From: CALDOK01 sp964481655
GTDB lineage: Bacteria > Myxococcota_A > UBA796 > JAFGLY01
Direction of reading: 5' to 3'
Assembly: GCA_964481655.1 (NCBI GenBank)
Contig: CAYZVO010000004.1
Span: 28,170-92,169 of the forward strand
Length of the DNA: 64,000 bases
Below, in pieces: positions 46,609 to 55,327 of this stretch (positions are counted from its first letter, which is position 1; each line of letters begins with the position of its first letter). The translations under genes were made by a program, and so were the position numbers. The notes beneath the pieces are model-generated. The model was given only the letters and a program-made list of their open reading frames with translations. It was not told the origin of the DNA and ran no database searches.

Positions 46609-47958
46609 ATGTACGGTCCACCCCCCGATCCCACCCAGGTGGAGCTGGTCACCAGCCCCGTGGCCATGCCCGGGGCCTGGCTCGCGTGCGCCGTCATCGG
46701 GCTGTTGATGGGCGGCCTGGGCTTGTGGCTGCGGCGGCGCCGGGAGCTGCCCGCGTGGCTGCTGCTCATCGCCGCGCAGGTCGTGCTGCTCACGGCGCCC
46801 GCCGCGGCGCTGGTGGAGCGGGCGGTGTGGGGTGCGTGGCCCACCGTCGACAAGGCCGGCAGCCTGCTGTTCTACCTCGAGGGGGTGCACACCCGGCCCT
46901 TCGGCGCCGGCGCCCTCGAGGACCCGGGCCTGGCCCTGATCGGCATCCACGTGGGGCACCTGTGGCTCACCGCGGCCCTCGATCTGGCCCTGTCCCCCAA
47001 CGGCGCCTTCAACGCCCAGGCGCTGCTGCACATCTGGCTGGCCTGGACCTGCGGCTGGCTGCTGCTGCGGGACCAGGGGGTGCGCCCCTGGCTGGCGATG
47101 CTGGCGGCCATGCCCTTCGCCATGGGGCTGCACCTGTTCCGCGACGTGACCTGGTACACCGTCGAGAAGTCCGCCGTCTTCGGGATCCCCCTGTTCCTGT
47201 GGGCCATGAACCGGGCCCGCGTGCGGGGGGGATGGTGGATCGCGGTCACCGCGGTGACCCTCGCCGGCTGCGCCGCCTACAACTGGTACCTGGCCATGGT
47301 GAACCTGGCCCTGCTCGGCCTGTGGCTGCTGGGTGCCCGCAGCCGCCGCGCCGCGATCACCGCGGGCGCCAGCCTGGCCGCCGTGGCGCCGCTGGTGCTG
47401 CTGCAGGCCCTGCTGCTGCAGGACGCCGGTGCCCTGGCGGACCCCCAGCGCTTCCTCTGGGAGCGCGCGGCCCTCGACGTGCTTAGCATCTGGCCGCCCC
47501 GCTGGTACCACCTCGAGCTGTGGCGGGCCCTGAACCTGCCGCTCATGCTGCTGGGCGCCTGGGGCCTGTGGTCCATGCGCGACCGCCCCGAGGCCCGCTG
47601 GGCCGCCGGCGTGGTGGTGGTGCTGGGCCTGCTGGCCACGGGCCCGATGCTCATCGGAGAGCAAGGGTCGGGCTTGCCCAACCCGGTCTTCATGGCCGCC
47701 TGGAAGCTGGTGCCCGGCTTCTGGCGTGTCGCCCGCCCCGAGTTCCTCTTCGAGGGCGCCTGGCTGGTCCTGCTGGCCAGCGCCGCGCTGGCCCTCGAGC
47801 GCTGGCGGCCCGGCTGGCGGGTCCTGCTGGCCCTGCAGCTGGCCCTGCTGGCCGGCTGGGCCTGGGGCGTGCGCGGCCACCCCGCCTACCCCGGCTTCTG
47901 CGAGCCCGTCGAGGTCAGCCTGCCCGACGACTGGCAGCAGCGCGTCTTCGAGCCGTAG
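46609..47958 (+). CDS. Polytopic membrane protein of unknown function
   Basis: This 449-aa integral membrane protein has about ten hydrophobic helices and short loops. An early non-hydrophobic loop contains LEGVHTRPFGAGALEDPGLALIGIHVGHLWL. The layout resembles GT-C-type glycosyltransferases or related lipid-linked enzymes, but no definite motif is recognised. ATG 46609 was chosen because the frame 14 codons upstream overlaps mutY. A 59-bp spacer separates it from the MoxR gene. Confidence 0.75.
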   Translation: MYGPPPDPTQVELVTSPVAMPGAWLACAVIGLLMGGLGLWLRRRRELPAWLLLIAAQVVLLTAPAAALVERAVWGAWPTVDKAGSLLFYLEGVHTRPFGAGALEDPGLALIGIHVGHLWLTAALDLALSPNGAFNAQALLHIWLAWTCGWLLLRDQGVRPWLAMLAAMPFAMGLHLFRDVTWYTVEKSAVFGIPLFLWAMNRARVRGGWWIAVTAVTLAGCAAYNWYLAMVNLALLGLWLLGARSRRAAITAGASLAAVAPLVLLQALLLQDAGALADPQRFLWERAALDVLSIWPPRWYHLELWRALNLPLMLLGAWGLWSMRDRPEARWAAGVVVVLGLLATGPMLIGEQGSGLPNPVFMAAWKLVPGFWRVARPEFLFEGAWLVLLASAALALERWRPGWRVLLALQLALLAGWAWGVRGHPAYPGFCEPVEVSLPDDWQQRVFEP

Positions 47959-48017
47959 CCCAGCCCCCTTTGACGGCGGGCGTCCTTCCCTCTACGTTGC
48001 CCGCGGAGGGCCGTTCC

Positions 48018-48791
48018 ATGGTCTACTACCGCCCCATCGCCAACGAGATCTCCCTGTTCCGCACCGCGGCCACCCACAAGCTGCCGCTGCTGCTCAAGGG
48101 GCCCACCGGCTGCGGCAAGACCCGCTTCGTGCGGCACATGGCGGAGCAGCTCGGCCGGCCGCTGATCACCGTGGCCTGCCAGGAAGACCTCAGCGCCGCC
48201 GATCTCACCGGCCGCTACGTGCTCGAGGGCGGCTCCACCGTCTGGCGCGACGGCCCGCTGACCCGCGCCATCCGCGAGGGCGCCATCTGCTACCTGGACG
48301 AGGTGGTGGAGGCCCGCTCCGACGTGCTCACGGTCATCCACCCCCTGACCGACGACCGGCGCATCCTGCCCCTCGAGCGCCTGGGCGAGGAGCTGAGCTG
48401 CCCCGACGACTTCCTGGTCGTGATCTCCTACAACCCCGGCTACCAGAGCGTGACCCGGGAGCTCAAGGAGTCCACCCGGCAGCGCTTCGTCTCCATCGCC
48501 TTCGACTACCCCCAGCCCGAGATCGAGGCGGAGATCCTGGTCCAGGAGACCGGCTGCGACGCCGGCCTGGCCGCCACCCTGGTGCGCATGGGCCAGGCCT
48601 CCCGCAACCTGCGCTCCCACGGCCTCGAGGAAGGCGCGAGCACCCGCCTGCTGGTCTACGCCGCCTCCCTGGTGCAGGCCGGCCTGTCTCTGCCGGACGC
48701 CTGCGAGGCCACCATCGTGCACTCCCTGACCGACGACGCCGAGCTCGCCCGCGCCCTGCAGGAGCTGGTCCGTTCGGTGCTCGGCTCCTAG
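48018..48791 (+). CDS. MoxR-type AAA ATPase, NorQ/CbbQ-like
   Basis: This 257-aa AAA+ ATPase has Walker A LLKGPTGCGKTRFVRHMA (about residues 26-43), Walker B AICYLDEVVEA, and the conserved FLVVISYNPGY of NorQ/CbbQ proteins. It works with a VWA partner to remodel metalloenzymes such as Rubisco or nitric oxide reductase. The partner is the next gene; no such target enzyme is in the window. GGAGG lies 9 nt before the ATG. Confidence 0.9.
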   Translation: MVYYRPIANEISLFRTAATHKLPLLLKGPTGCGKTRFVRHMAEQLGRPLITVACQEDLSAADLTGRYVLEGGSTVWRDGPLTRAIREGAICYLDEVVEARSDVLTVIHPLTDDRRILPLERLGEELSCPDDFLVVISYNPGYQSVTRELKESTRQRFVSIAFDYPQPEIEAEILVQETGCDAGLAATLVRMGQASRNLRSHGLEEGASTRLLVYAASLVQAGLSLPDACEATIVHSLTDDAELARALQELVRSVLGS

Positions 48792-48800
48792 CGAGGGTCC

Positions 48801-50903
48801 ATGGGCGCTCCCACCTGGCCACCGGATCCCGAGAAGGCGTTCCAGGAGACCGCGCGGGAGTACGGGGTCAAGCCGTCGGACATCGGCGGTGACGAGGACG
48901 AGGAGTTCGAGCGCGCGCTGCTGGCGGCCTTCCTGTTCGAGTCTCCCAAGCGGCAGCTGGTCAGCGGTGTCGACAACGGCACCACCCTCTCCCAGCTGCA
49001 GCGGGCCCTGACGGCCTACCTGCGCATGGTCTCGGGCATGCCGGTGGAGATCGCCGCGAGCGATCCTCCGAGCACCGACGGCCGCACCCTGTTCCTGCCC
49101 CGGGCCGTGCCCGCGCCGGTGGAGCCGGGGGACCACGCCCTGTACCGCGCCATGGGGCTCATCCAGCTGGGCCTGGTGCGCTTCGGGCTGCTCGAGGGCG
49201 AGCGGCTGCTGACCGACCTGTACCGGGACTGGGTGCTGCGCTCCTGCTACCACCTGCTGGCCGTTGGTGTGGTGATCGACCGCTGGAGCGCCGCGTTCCC
49301 GGGCCTGGCCCAGGACTTCGCGGGCCTGCGGCTGATGGACAAGGCCGGCATCATGCGCATCAACCTCACAGAGGTGCCCCGCGAGGGGATGCCCACCGGC
49401 TTCGTGCCCCTCTACCAGGGCCTCACCACCTGCCTGAACTGGGACGACCAGGGCAGCGACGGCGAGCCCGCCCGGGCCGCCGTGGCCGCCGCCAGGGCGC
49501 TGACGGCCGGCTCGGAGACCGCCGCGGCCGGGCAGCCCCCCACCGCCGTGGAGCAGGCCACCATGCGGGCCGTGCTGCTGGGCCAGGCCGGCAAGCTCCG
49601 CCAGGCCTTCCGGCGGATGCGGCTGGGGCCCCCTCCCCTGCCCTACTACACCGGCATCCTCCGGCCCGAGTGGCTGCTGGCCCACACCGCCCGGGACCTC
49701 GAGGCCGAGAACGCCTGGCGGGACGGCCCCACGCCCCTGCGGCAGCTGAAGGCCGCCCAGGCCCGAGCCGGCGAGGGCTCCCCGGCCACGCCCGAGCCCG
49801 ACCGGCGCCGGCCCGGGCTGCGTTCGCGGCTCAAGCGCCGCATCGGGCGCGCCCTGCAGGGCCCCGGCGACCCCGATGAGCTCCGCAAGGCCCCCGCCTA
49901 CGGCACCCTGAGGGACGAGCACCAGGACAAGCAGCGGGGCGCGGCCGGGGGTGTCCCCCGCTGGAGCCCGGACACCCCGGTGGATGAGCTGTTGGCGGCC
50001 GCCGACGCCGCCCTGCCCCAGGCCGAGGAGGGCACCCTCCACGACGAGTGGAACGACGACGCCGGGATCTACGAGGTGGGCGCGGTCCGGGTCATCGAGC
50101 GCCCGGCGCCCATCGGCCCCCTGTCCAGCTACGACAAGCTGGTGGCCGCCAACGGCCGCCGCATCACCGAGATCAAGCGCCAGTTCGAGGCCCTGCGCCT
50201 AGAGGAGCGCTGGCTGCACGGTCAGCTCGACGGCAGCCAGCTCGACCTCGACCGGGCCATCACCGCCTACTGCGACATGGCCGCGGGGCAGGACCCCGAC
50301 CCCCGGGTGTTCATGCGCTACCAGCGCCGGCGCTGGCCGGTGGCCATCCTGACCCTGGTGGACCTGTCGGGCTCGACCCAGGGCCACGTGGTGCACCTCG
50401 AGCAGGAGGCCCTGGTGCTCTTCGCCGAAGGCCTGCGCACCCTGCGCTTCCCCCACGCCTTCTACGGCTTCCACAACGACGGGCCCGAGCGCTGCTGGTT
50501 CGAGCGCATCAAGGCCTTCGAAGACGGCTACGACGAGCAGACCTTCAAGCGCATGGCCAACCTCCAGCCCAGCGGCGCGACCCGCATGGGGGCCTTCGTG
50601 CGCCACGCCGCCACCCTGCTCGACAAGCAGCCCCACGGCCGCCGGGTCCTGCTGGTGCTCTCCGACGGCCGGCCCGAGGACCGGGACCCCTACCGCGGCG
50701 CCTACGGCCTGCGAGACACCGCCATGGCCGTGCAAGAAGCCGCCAAGCTGGGCGTCCACAGCTTCTGCATCAGCCTGGACGGAGGCCACGACGCGCCGGA
50801 CTACCTGGCCAAGGTGTTCGGCCCCGGGCGCTTCCTGGCCTTGAAGAAGGTCGAGGAGCTGCCCAGGCGCCTGCCCGAGGTGTTCGCGCGGCTCATCCGC
50901 TGA
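48801..50903 (+). CDS. VWA-domain protein, NorD/CbbO-like partner of MoxR ATPase
   Basis: This 700-aa protein begins 10 bp after the MoxR gene. A large N-terminal helical region (about 1-480) precedes a C-terminal VWA domain whose MIDAS motif is LVDLSGSTQG (about 518-527); LLVLSDGRPEDRDPY and ISLDGGH follow. The domain order is that of NorD/CbbO activators. It probably tethers the ATPase to a target protein. The target is unknown here. A low-complexity linker around 345-420 separates the two parts. Confidence 0.87.
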   Translation: MGAPTWPPDPEKAFQETAREYGVKPSDIGGDEDEEFERALLAAFLFESPKRQLVSGVDNGTTLSQLQRALTAYLRMVSGMPVEIAASDPPSTDGRTLFLPRAVPAPVEPGDHALYRAMGLIQLGLVRFGLLEGERLLTDLYRDWVLRSCYHLLAVGVVIDRWSAAFPGLAQDFAGLRLMDKAGIMRINLTEVPREGMPTGFVPLYQGLTTCLNWDDQGSDGEPARAAVAAARALTAGSETAAAGQPPTAVEQATMRAVLLGQAGKLRQAFRRMRLGPPPLPYYTGILRPEWLLAHTARDLEAENAWRDGPTPLRQLKAAQARAGEGSPATPEPDRRRPGLRSRLKRRIGRALQGPGDPDELRKAPAYGTLRDEHQDKQRGAAGGVPRWSPDTPVDELLAAADAALPQAEEGTLHDEWNDDAGIYEVGAVRVIERPAPIGPLSSYDKLVAANGRRITEIKRQFEALRLEERWLHGQLDGSQLDLDRAITAYCDMAAGQDPDPRVFMRYQRRRWPVAILTLVDLSGSTQGHVVHLEQEALVLFAEGLRTLRFPHAFYGFHNDGPERCWFERIKAFEDGYDEQTFKRMANLQPSGATRMGAFVRHAATLLDKQPHGRRVLLVLSDGRPEDRDPYRGAYGLRDTAMAVQEAAKLGVHSFCISLDGGHDAPDYLAKVFGPGRFLALKKVEELPRRLPEVFARLIR

Positions 50904-50926
50904 CCCGCCTCCAGCGGCCGCCCCGA

Positions 50927-50962
50927 AGAGCTGATAGCTGAGAGCTGACAGCTGACAGCTCC
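50927..50962. repeat. AGCTGAC/AGCTGAG heptamer array
   Basis: Units AGCTGAT, AGCTGAG, AGCTGAC, AGCTGAC, AGCTCC run head to tail in 7-bp phase between the VWA gene and the 142-aa gene. They match the units at 9877-10040. Only one half (one strand orientation) is present here, so no internal hairpin is formed. Confidence 0.75.
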
Positions 50963-50971
50963 GGAGCCCCC

Positions 50972-51400
50972 ATGACCTCCCGCTACCACGTCTTCGAGAT
51001 CCTGCAGGCCGAGCTGGCCGATGCCTGCCCCGAGGAGATCCTCCGGGCCGTGAGCGAGCGCCTCTCCGCCTGGAAGCCCCGGCCCCAACTCTTCTTCCGC
51101 TACTCCGCCTACCCCGCCCCGGGCACCGAGAGCGGCGAGGCCTGCGAGCTGCACGTGGCCGTGCTCGTGGGCACCGGCGGCGGCGCCTTGCTGGATGTGC
51201 GGGCCGCCACCGACGGCTTCTCCGAGTCCCTCATCCCCCTGCGCTCCATCGACCGGCTGCGCCTGGTGCGCAAGCCCGACCGCACCCAGGTCGAGATCCG
51301 CCACGGCGACTGCATCTCCTGGCTCGAGCGCAAGGAAGACGACAGCAGAGGCTCCGACCTCGAGGCCTTCCTGGTGGAGCTGCAGAAGGCCGTGGCCTGA
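50972..51400 (+). CDS. Hypothetical protein, 142 aa
   Basis: This 142-aa cytosolic protein has a mixed alpha/beta pattern: MTSRYHVFEILQAELADACPEEILRAVSERL, then LFFRYSAYPAPGTESGEACELHVAVLVGTGGGALL, and a basic segment SIDRLRLVRKPDRTQVEIRHGDC. It lies after the MoxR/VWA pair on the same strand, so it may belong to that operon. It is not recognised as any named family. Confidence 0.7.
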   Translation: MTSRYHVFEILQAELADACPEEILRAVSERLSAWKPRPQLFFRYSAYPAPGTESGEACELHVAVLVGTGGGALLDVRAATDGFSESLIPLRSIDRLRLVRKPDRTQVEIRHGDCISWLERKEDDSRGSDLEAFLVELQKAVA

Positions 51401-51409
51401 CGGCGGGGA

Positions 51410-53206
51410 TCAGAGCCCGTACACGATGGGCAGCAGCACCAGCGCCGAGACGAGACAGATCAGCGCCAGGGGCAGGCCCACGCGGGTGTAGTCGGTGTAG
51501 CGATAGCCGCCGGGGCCGAAGACCAGCAGGTTGGGGTTGCTGCCGATGGGGGTCGAGAAGCCCGCGGAGGCCGCCAGGGCCAGGGCCAGGGCCACGGTGT
51601 GGGTGTCCAGCCCCGCCGAGGCGGCGGCGGTCATGGCCACCGGGAAGACCAGGGCCGCGCCCGCGGCGTTGGACACGAAGGAGGCGAAGATCGCGCCGAG
51701 CAGCCAGATGCCCGCCAGCACCGCCAGGGGTCCGAAGGGCTGGGTGACCGCCAGCAGGGTCTCCCCGAGCACCCGCGCCGCGCCGGAGCTCTCGAGGGCC
51801 GTGGCGACCCCGATGGCCGAGGCGATGAGCACCAGCACGGACCAGGAGATGGACAGGCGCGCCGCGCGGCCGCTGATGCAGCGGGTGGCCAGCAGGAAGA
51901 ACAGGGCGCCCATGCCGCTGACCAGCAGGGAGACATCGGAGACCGCGGGGACCAGGACCATGCCGACGATGGCGATGAGCGCCAGGGGCGCCTTCTGGTA
52001 GCGGGGGCGCTCTTCCTCGGAGCGCTCGCTGACCAGCAGGAACATGCGGCTGTCCTGCCAGGCCTTGCGGAAGCCGGGGGTGGCCGAGAGCATCAAGGTG
52101 TCACCGGGCCGCAGCACGATGTCGCCGATGCGGCCGCCGATGCGCTCACCGGCCCGGTGCACCGCCAGGATGGCCGCGCCGAAGCGGCGGCGGAACTCGG
52201 CGTCACGGACCGTGAGCCCCACCAGGCTCGAACGGTGGGAGACCACGACCTCGTAGTGGTGGCGCCAGTTGGGCACATCCTCGCTGTCCACGGCGTCGAG
52301 GCCCGGCATCTGGGCGACGTCGGTGATGGAGCTGGCGTCTCCGGTGAAGACCAGGTGATCCCCAGCCTCGATGCGGTCCTCCGGGGCCACCGGGCGGATG
52401 GTGCGGCCGCCGCCGTGGCGGTGGATCTCCACCAGGTACAGGCCGGGCAGCTGACGCAGGCCCGCCTGCTCCACCGTGCGGCCGGCCATGGGGGCGTCCG
52501 ACGCAACCTCGACCTCGGCCAGGTACTCCCGGGCCTCGTCCTGGTCCACGTCGGCCGGATCCCGACGATCCGCGATGAGCAAGGGTGCGACGAACACCAG
52601 GTAGAACAGGGCCACGATGGTGGTGGGCAGGCCGATGAGCGTGATGTCGAACATGCCCAGCTCACCGAAGCCCTGCTCCGCATGCATGCCGGCGACGACC
52701 AGGTTGGCGGAGGTGCCGATGAGGGTGCAGGTGCCCCCCAGCATGGAGGCGTAGGACAGCGGGATGAAGAAGCGCGAGGGGTTGGCGCCGACCTTGCGCG
52801 CCCAGGTGCGGACCATGGGGATGAACATGGCGACGATGGGCGCGTTGTTCATGAAGGCCGACAGGATCGCCGTGGGGATCACCAGCCGCAGCAGGCCCAG
52901 CCGCTGGGAGCGGGTCTTGCCGAAGATCAGGCCCGAGATGTAGCTCAGGGCCCCGGTCTCCTTGATGGCCGCCGCACAGATGAAGAGCACGCCGATGGTG
53001 GCCACCGCCGGGTTCGAGAAGCCGTGCAGCGCCTCGTTGGGGGTGATCACCCCCGCCACCACCAGGGCGCAGAGGCCCGAGAACATGAGCAGATCGGGCC
53101 CCAGGCGGTTGAGCACCATCAGCACCGTGGCGCCAGCGATGACGCTCAAGGTCAGCCAGCCCTGCCAGCTGAGGGTGAGCCACGATGCGATGACGGTCTC
53201 GAACAT
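51410..53206 (-). CDS. SLC13/DASS-family transporter with two RCK-C domains
   Basis: This 598-aa transporter has two blocks of hydrophobic helices (about 1-215 and 385-598) flanking a cytosolic part with two TrkA-C/RCK-C-like domains (about 225-300 and 310-385: VEIHRHGGGRTIRPVAPEDRIEAGDHLVFTG; ILAVHRAGERIGGRIGDIVLRPGDTLML). The membrane parts carry SFMNNAPIVAMF-type and GGTCTLIGTSANLV signatures. Such proteins usually move sulfate, citrate or dicarboxylates with Na+; the substrate is not set by sequence. Confidence 0.88.
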   Translation of the reverse strand: MFETVIASWLTLSWQGWLTLSVIAGATVLMVLNRLGPDLLMFSGLCALVVAGVITPNEALHGFSNPAVATIGVLFICAAAIKETGALSYISGLIFGKTRSQRLGLLRLVIPTAILSAFMNNAPIVAMFIPMVRTWARKVGANPSRFFIPLSYASMLGGTCTLIGTSANLVVAGMHAEQGFGELGMFDITLIGLPTTIVALFYLVFVAPLLIADRRDPADVDQDEAREYLAEVEVASDAPMAGRTVEQAGLRQLPGLYLVEIHRHGGGRTIRPVAPEDRIEAGDHLVFTGDASSITDVAQMPGLDAVDSEDVPNWRHHYEVVVSHRSSLVGLTVRDAEFRRRFGAAILAVHRAGERIGGRIGDIVLRPGDTLMLSATPGFRKAWQDSRMFLLVSERSEEERPRYQKAPLALIAIVGMVLVPAVSDVSLLVSGMGALFFLLATRCISGRAARLSISWSVLVLIASAIGVATALESSGAARVLGETLLAVTQPFGPLAVLAGIWLLGAIFASFVSNAAGAALVFPVAMTAAASAGLDTHTVALALALAASAGFSTPIGSNPNLLVFGPGGYRYTDYTRVGLPLALICLVSALVLLPIVYGL

Positions 53207-53270
53207 GGGTCAGCCCCGCTGATCCAGCTTGGGATCGAACCTGGCCTCGAGCGGGGTCTCTTCACGGCGC

Positions 53271-53297
53271 ATGGGGCCTCCTGACAGGAGGCCCCAT
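53271..53297. terminator. Perfect 11-bp hairpin upstream of SLC13 gene
   Basis: ATGGGGCCTCC-TGACA-GGAGGCCCCAT has an 11-bp perfect stem and a 5-nt loop. It lies just after the CreD-like stop codon (minus strand). No T-run follows on either strand, so it may be a protein site or mRNA 3-prime structure rather than a terminator. Confidence 0.5.
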
Positions 53298-53316
53298 AAC
53301 CCCGCGCGGGCGTGGG

Positions 53317-54582
53317 CTAGGCGTCGGGCTCGGTCTTCCCCGCCAGCACCTCGGCCCACTTGATGCGGCCGGTGAGCTGCATCAGGCCGAAGAGGGTCAC
53401 CACGCCCAGGATCGTCACGGTCAGCCCGGTGTAGCCCTCCCAGAAGTGGGCCAGGGAGAAGCCGACCAGGTAGAGCAGCTGCGCCAGCCCCGCGTGCACG
53501 AAGGCGAACTGCGCGCCCACCACCAGCCGCAGGTAGCTGACCACCAGCAGCACGCTGACCGCCGCGCTGATGCCGAAGGCCCACTCCACGGGGATGTGGT
53601 CCACCGTGTAGCCGAACAGCAGGTGGAAGGCGAAGAACGCCGCCGCCAGGAAGAAGTGGTTGACCGGGTGGACCTCGACCTTCTTCAGGACCCCGATGAT
53701 GAAGATCCAGACCATGAAGAAGCCCAGGGAGATGGGCGCGGAGAAGCTCATGTGGGAGGCCAGCACGCCGGGCTGCACCTGCTGGGGCATCACCATGCCG
53801 ATGCCGTGCCCGGTGACCAGGCCGGTGAAGTCCCAGTCCAGGGTCCAGCCAGCACCCTCGCGCTGCTTCGCCGAGGGCGACATGGTGAAGCCCGGGAAGT
53901 CGATGTCCGTGAAGTCCGTGGTCATGGTGAGGCGGAAGTCCTCGATCTCGCTGACCGTCTGGGTGGGCTGGTAGCGCCACTCGTCCTGGCCCCGGCTGTG
54001 GTAGCCGATGGCGAAGCTCACGGTCTGGCCGGGCACGACCTGCACGGGGACCTGCACCTGGCCGCTACCGGGCGCCACGTTGCCCGTGCGCCGCTCTCCG
54101 TCCACGTGCACCTCGAAGCCGTCGTACACGCCCTGGCTCGAGGGGAAGTCGAAGCCGATGGTGATCCAGCCCGCCACGGGCTCCTCGTGGACGTAGGTCC
54201 AGACCCCCTGCATGTCGACGTCGTAGAGGCTGAACCAGAGCAGACCCTTGCGGCGCTGGTCCAGCCCGATGTCCACGTCCATGTCCGTGGACGATGGGTA
54301 GACCTGCTTGTCGTGCCGCCGCTCGATCTCGTAGGTCTTGACCACCACCTTGCCCATCGCGTCGGTGTGGGTCTCCCGCTTCTCCTCGGTGGTCGTCCAC
54401 TCGAACAGCAGGCTGGGGGCCCGCTGGGTCAGGGGCTCGCCCCACAGCTCGGCCACGTCGCCGTACAGGTCGGCGCGCAGGCCGGACGAGCGCCCCTGCA
54501 TGACCCCGCCGAAGGCGATCCAGCCGATGGTGGTCACGATGAAGATGAAGATCAGGGCGAGGATTCTGGGGACGGCCTTCAT
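53317..54582 (-). CDS. CreD-like inner-membrane protein
   Basis: This 421-aa protein has an N-terminal helix (about 7-27, ILALIFIFIVTTIGWIAFGG), a large periplasmic beta-rich domain (about 30-275), and about five C-terminal helices (from FFMVWIFIIGVLKKVEVHPVNHFFLAAAFFAFHLLFGYTV). This topology and the VNHFFLAAAFFAFHLLFGY phrase resemble CreD. CreD-type proteins are linked to envelope stress. AGGAGC precedes ATG 54582. It is divergent from a MarR-like regulator gene, which may control it. Confidence 0.65.
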   Translation of the reverse strand: MKAVPRILALIFIFIVTTIGWIAFGGVMQGRSSGLRADLYGDVAELWGEPLTQRAPSLLFEWTTTEEKRETHTDAMGKVVVKTYEIERRHDKQVYPSSTDMDVDIGLDQRRKGLLWFSLYDVDMQGVWTYVHEEPVAGWITIGFDFPSSQGVYDGFEVHVDGERRTGNVAPGSGQVQVPVQVVPGQTVSFAIGYHSRGQDEWRYQPTQTVSEIEDFRLTMTTDFTDIDFPGFTMSPSAKQREGAGWTLDWDFTGLVTGHGIGMVMPQQVQPGVLASHMSFSAPISLGFFMVWIFIIGVLKKVEVHPVNHFFLAAAFFAFHLLFGYTVDHIPVEWAFGISAAVSVLLVVSYLRLVVGAQFAFVHAGLAQLLYLVGFSLAHFWEGYTGLTVTILGVVTLFGLMQLTGRIKWAEVLAGKTEPDA

Positions 54583-54811
54583 GCCAGGGCTCCTGGTGGT
54601 CGAGGTGGACGGGGGCGCCACGTCGGGCGCGCTGCCCTCCTTCGCAAGACCGGTGCCAGCCTCCAGCACCGCCCTGCGGTGGATCAGGGTCCGTGCCGTT
54701 CACCAGGAACACCGTCAAACACGAGATCGTCGGCCCTGCACGGGCTCTGCACGAGCGCTGCACCGCTATCGCTGGTCGCTGAAGATCTGCGATGTGTGTT
54801 TCCGGGTGATA

Positions 54812-54825
54812 TGACTGACCAGTCA
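54812..54825. promoter_or_regulatory. TGACTG-AC-CAGTCA operator-like palindrome
   Basis: The 14-bp inverted repeat has perfect 6-bp arms and a 2-bp centre. It lies 28 bp upstream of the MarR-like gene in the divergent spacer with the CreD-like gene. It is a good candidate for autoregulation by that repressor. Confidence 0.55.
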
Positions 54826-54853
54826 CATCGACTCTCCAGCCTCGGATCGAGCC

Positions 54854-55327
54854 ATGCCCCTGGGTGACCACTACGACCAGCGCCACTTCGTCGAGGAGCT
54901 CGGCCTGCTCTTCGCGGCCGCGGGCAAGCCGCGCATGATGGGCCGGATGCTGGCCCACCTGCTGGTCTGCGATCCCCCCCACCAGTCCGCCTCCCAGCTG
55001 GTGGAGGCCCTGCGGGCCAGCAAGGCCACCGTGAGCACCATGAGCCGGGACCTGATCGACCTGGGCATGGTGGAGCGCGTCGCCCGCCCCGGGGACCGCA
55101 AGACCTACTACCGGGCTCGACCGGACGCCGTCTCGTCCCTGGCCGAGCGCGATCTGAGCGCCATCTCCGCCTTCAGCGCCGCCCTGTGCCGGGCCCTGGA
55201 GCACATGGAAGAGCACGCACCGGACCGCACCGGCCGGCTGCAGGAGGCCCACGCCTTCTACGAGTTCCTCGAGGGCGAGATCCCCGACCTGCTCCGACGC
55301 TGGCAGCAGCGCAGGAGGACCCCATGA
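54854..55327 (+). CDS. MarR/GbsR-like transcriptional regulator
   Basis: This 157-aa protein has a winged-helix DNA-binding region: MMGRMLAHLLVCDPPHQSASQLVEALRASKATVSTMSRDLIDLGMVERVARPGDRKTYYRARPD (about 28-92). Helical flanks for dimerisation follow. The pattern is that of GbsR/MarR-type regulators. Its stop overlaps the porin start (ATGA), so it probably controls the porin and the divergent CreD-like gene; the TGACTG palindrome upstream is a likely site. Confidence 0.8.
   Translation: MPLGDHYDQRHFVEELGLLFAAAGKPRMMGRMLAHLLVCDPPHQSASQLVEALRASKATVSTMSRDLIDLGMVERVARPGDRKTYYRARPDAVSSLAERDLSAISAFSAALCRALEHMEEHAPDRTGRLQEAHAFYEFLEGEIPDLLRRWQQRRRTP

Noticed and set aside
48018..50903. Rubisco or nitric-oxide-reductase operon
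   Set aside because: The ATPase-VWA pair is NorQ/NorD-like, but no rbcL, norB or norC is present in the window.
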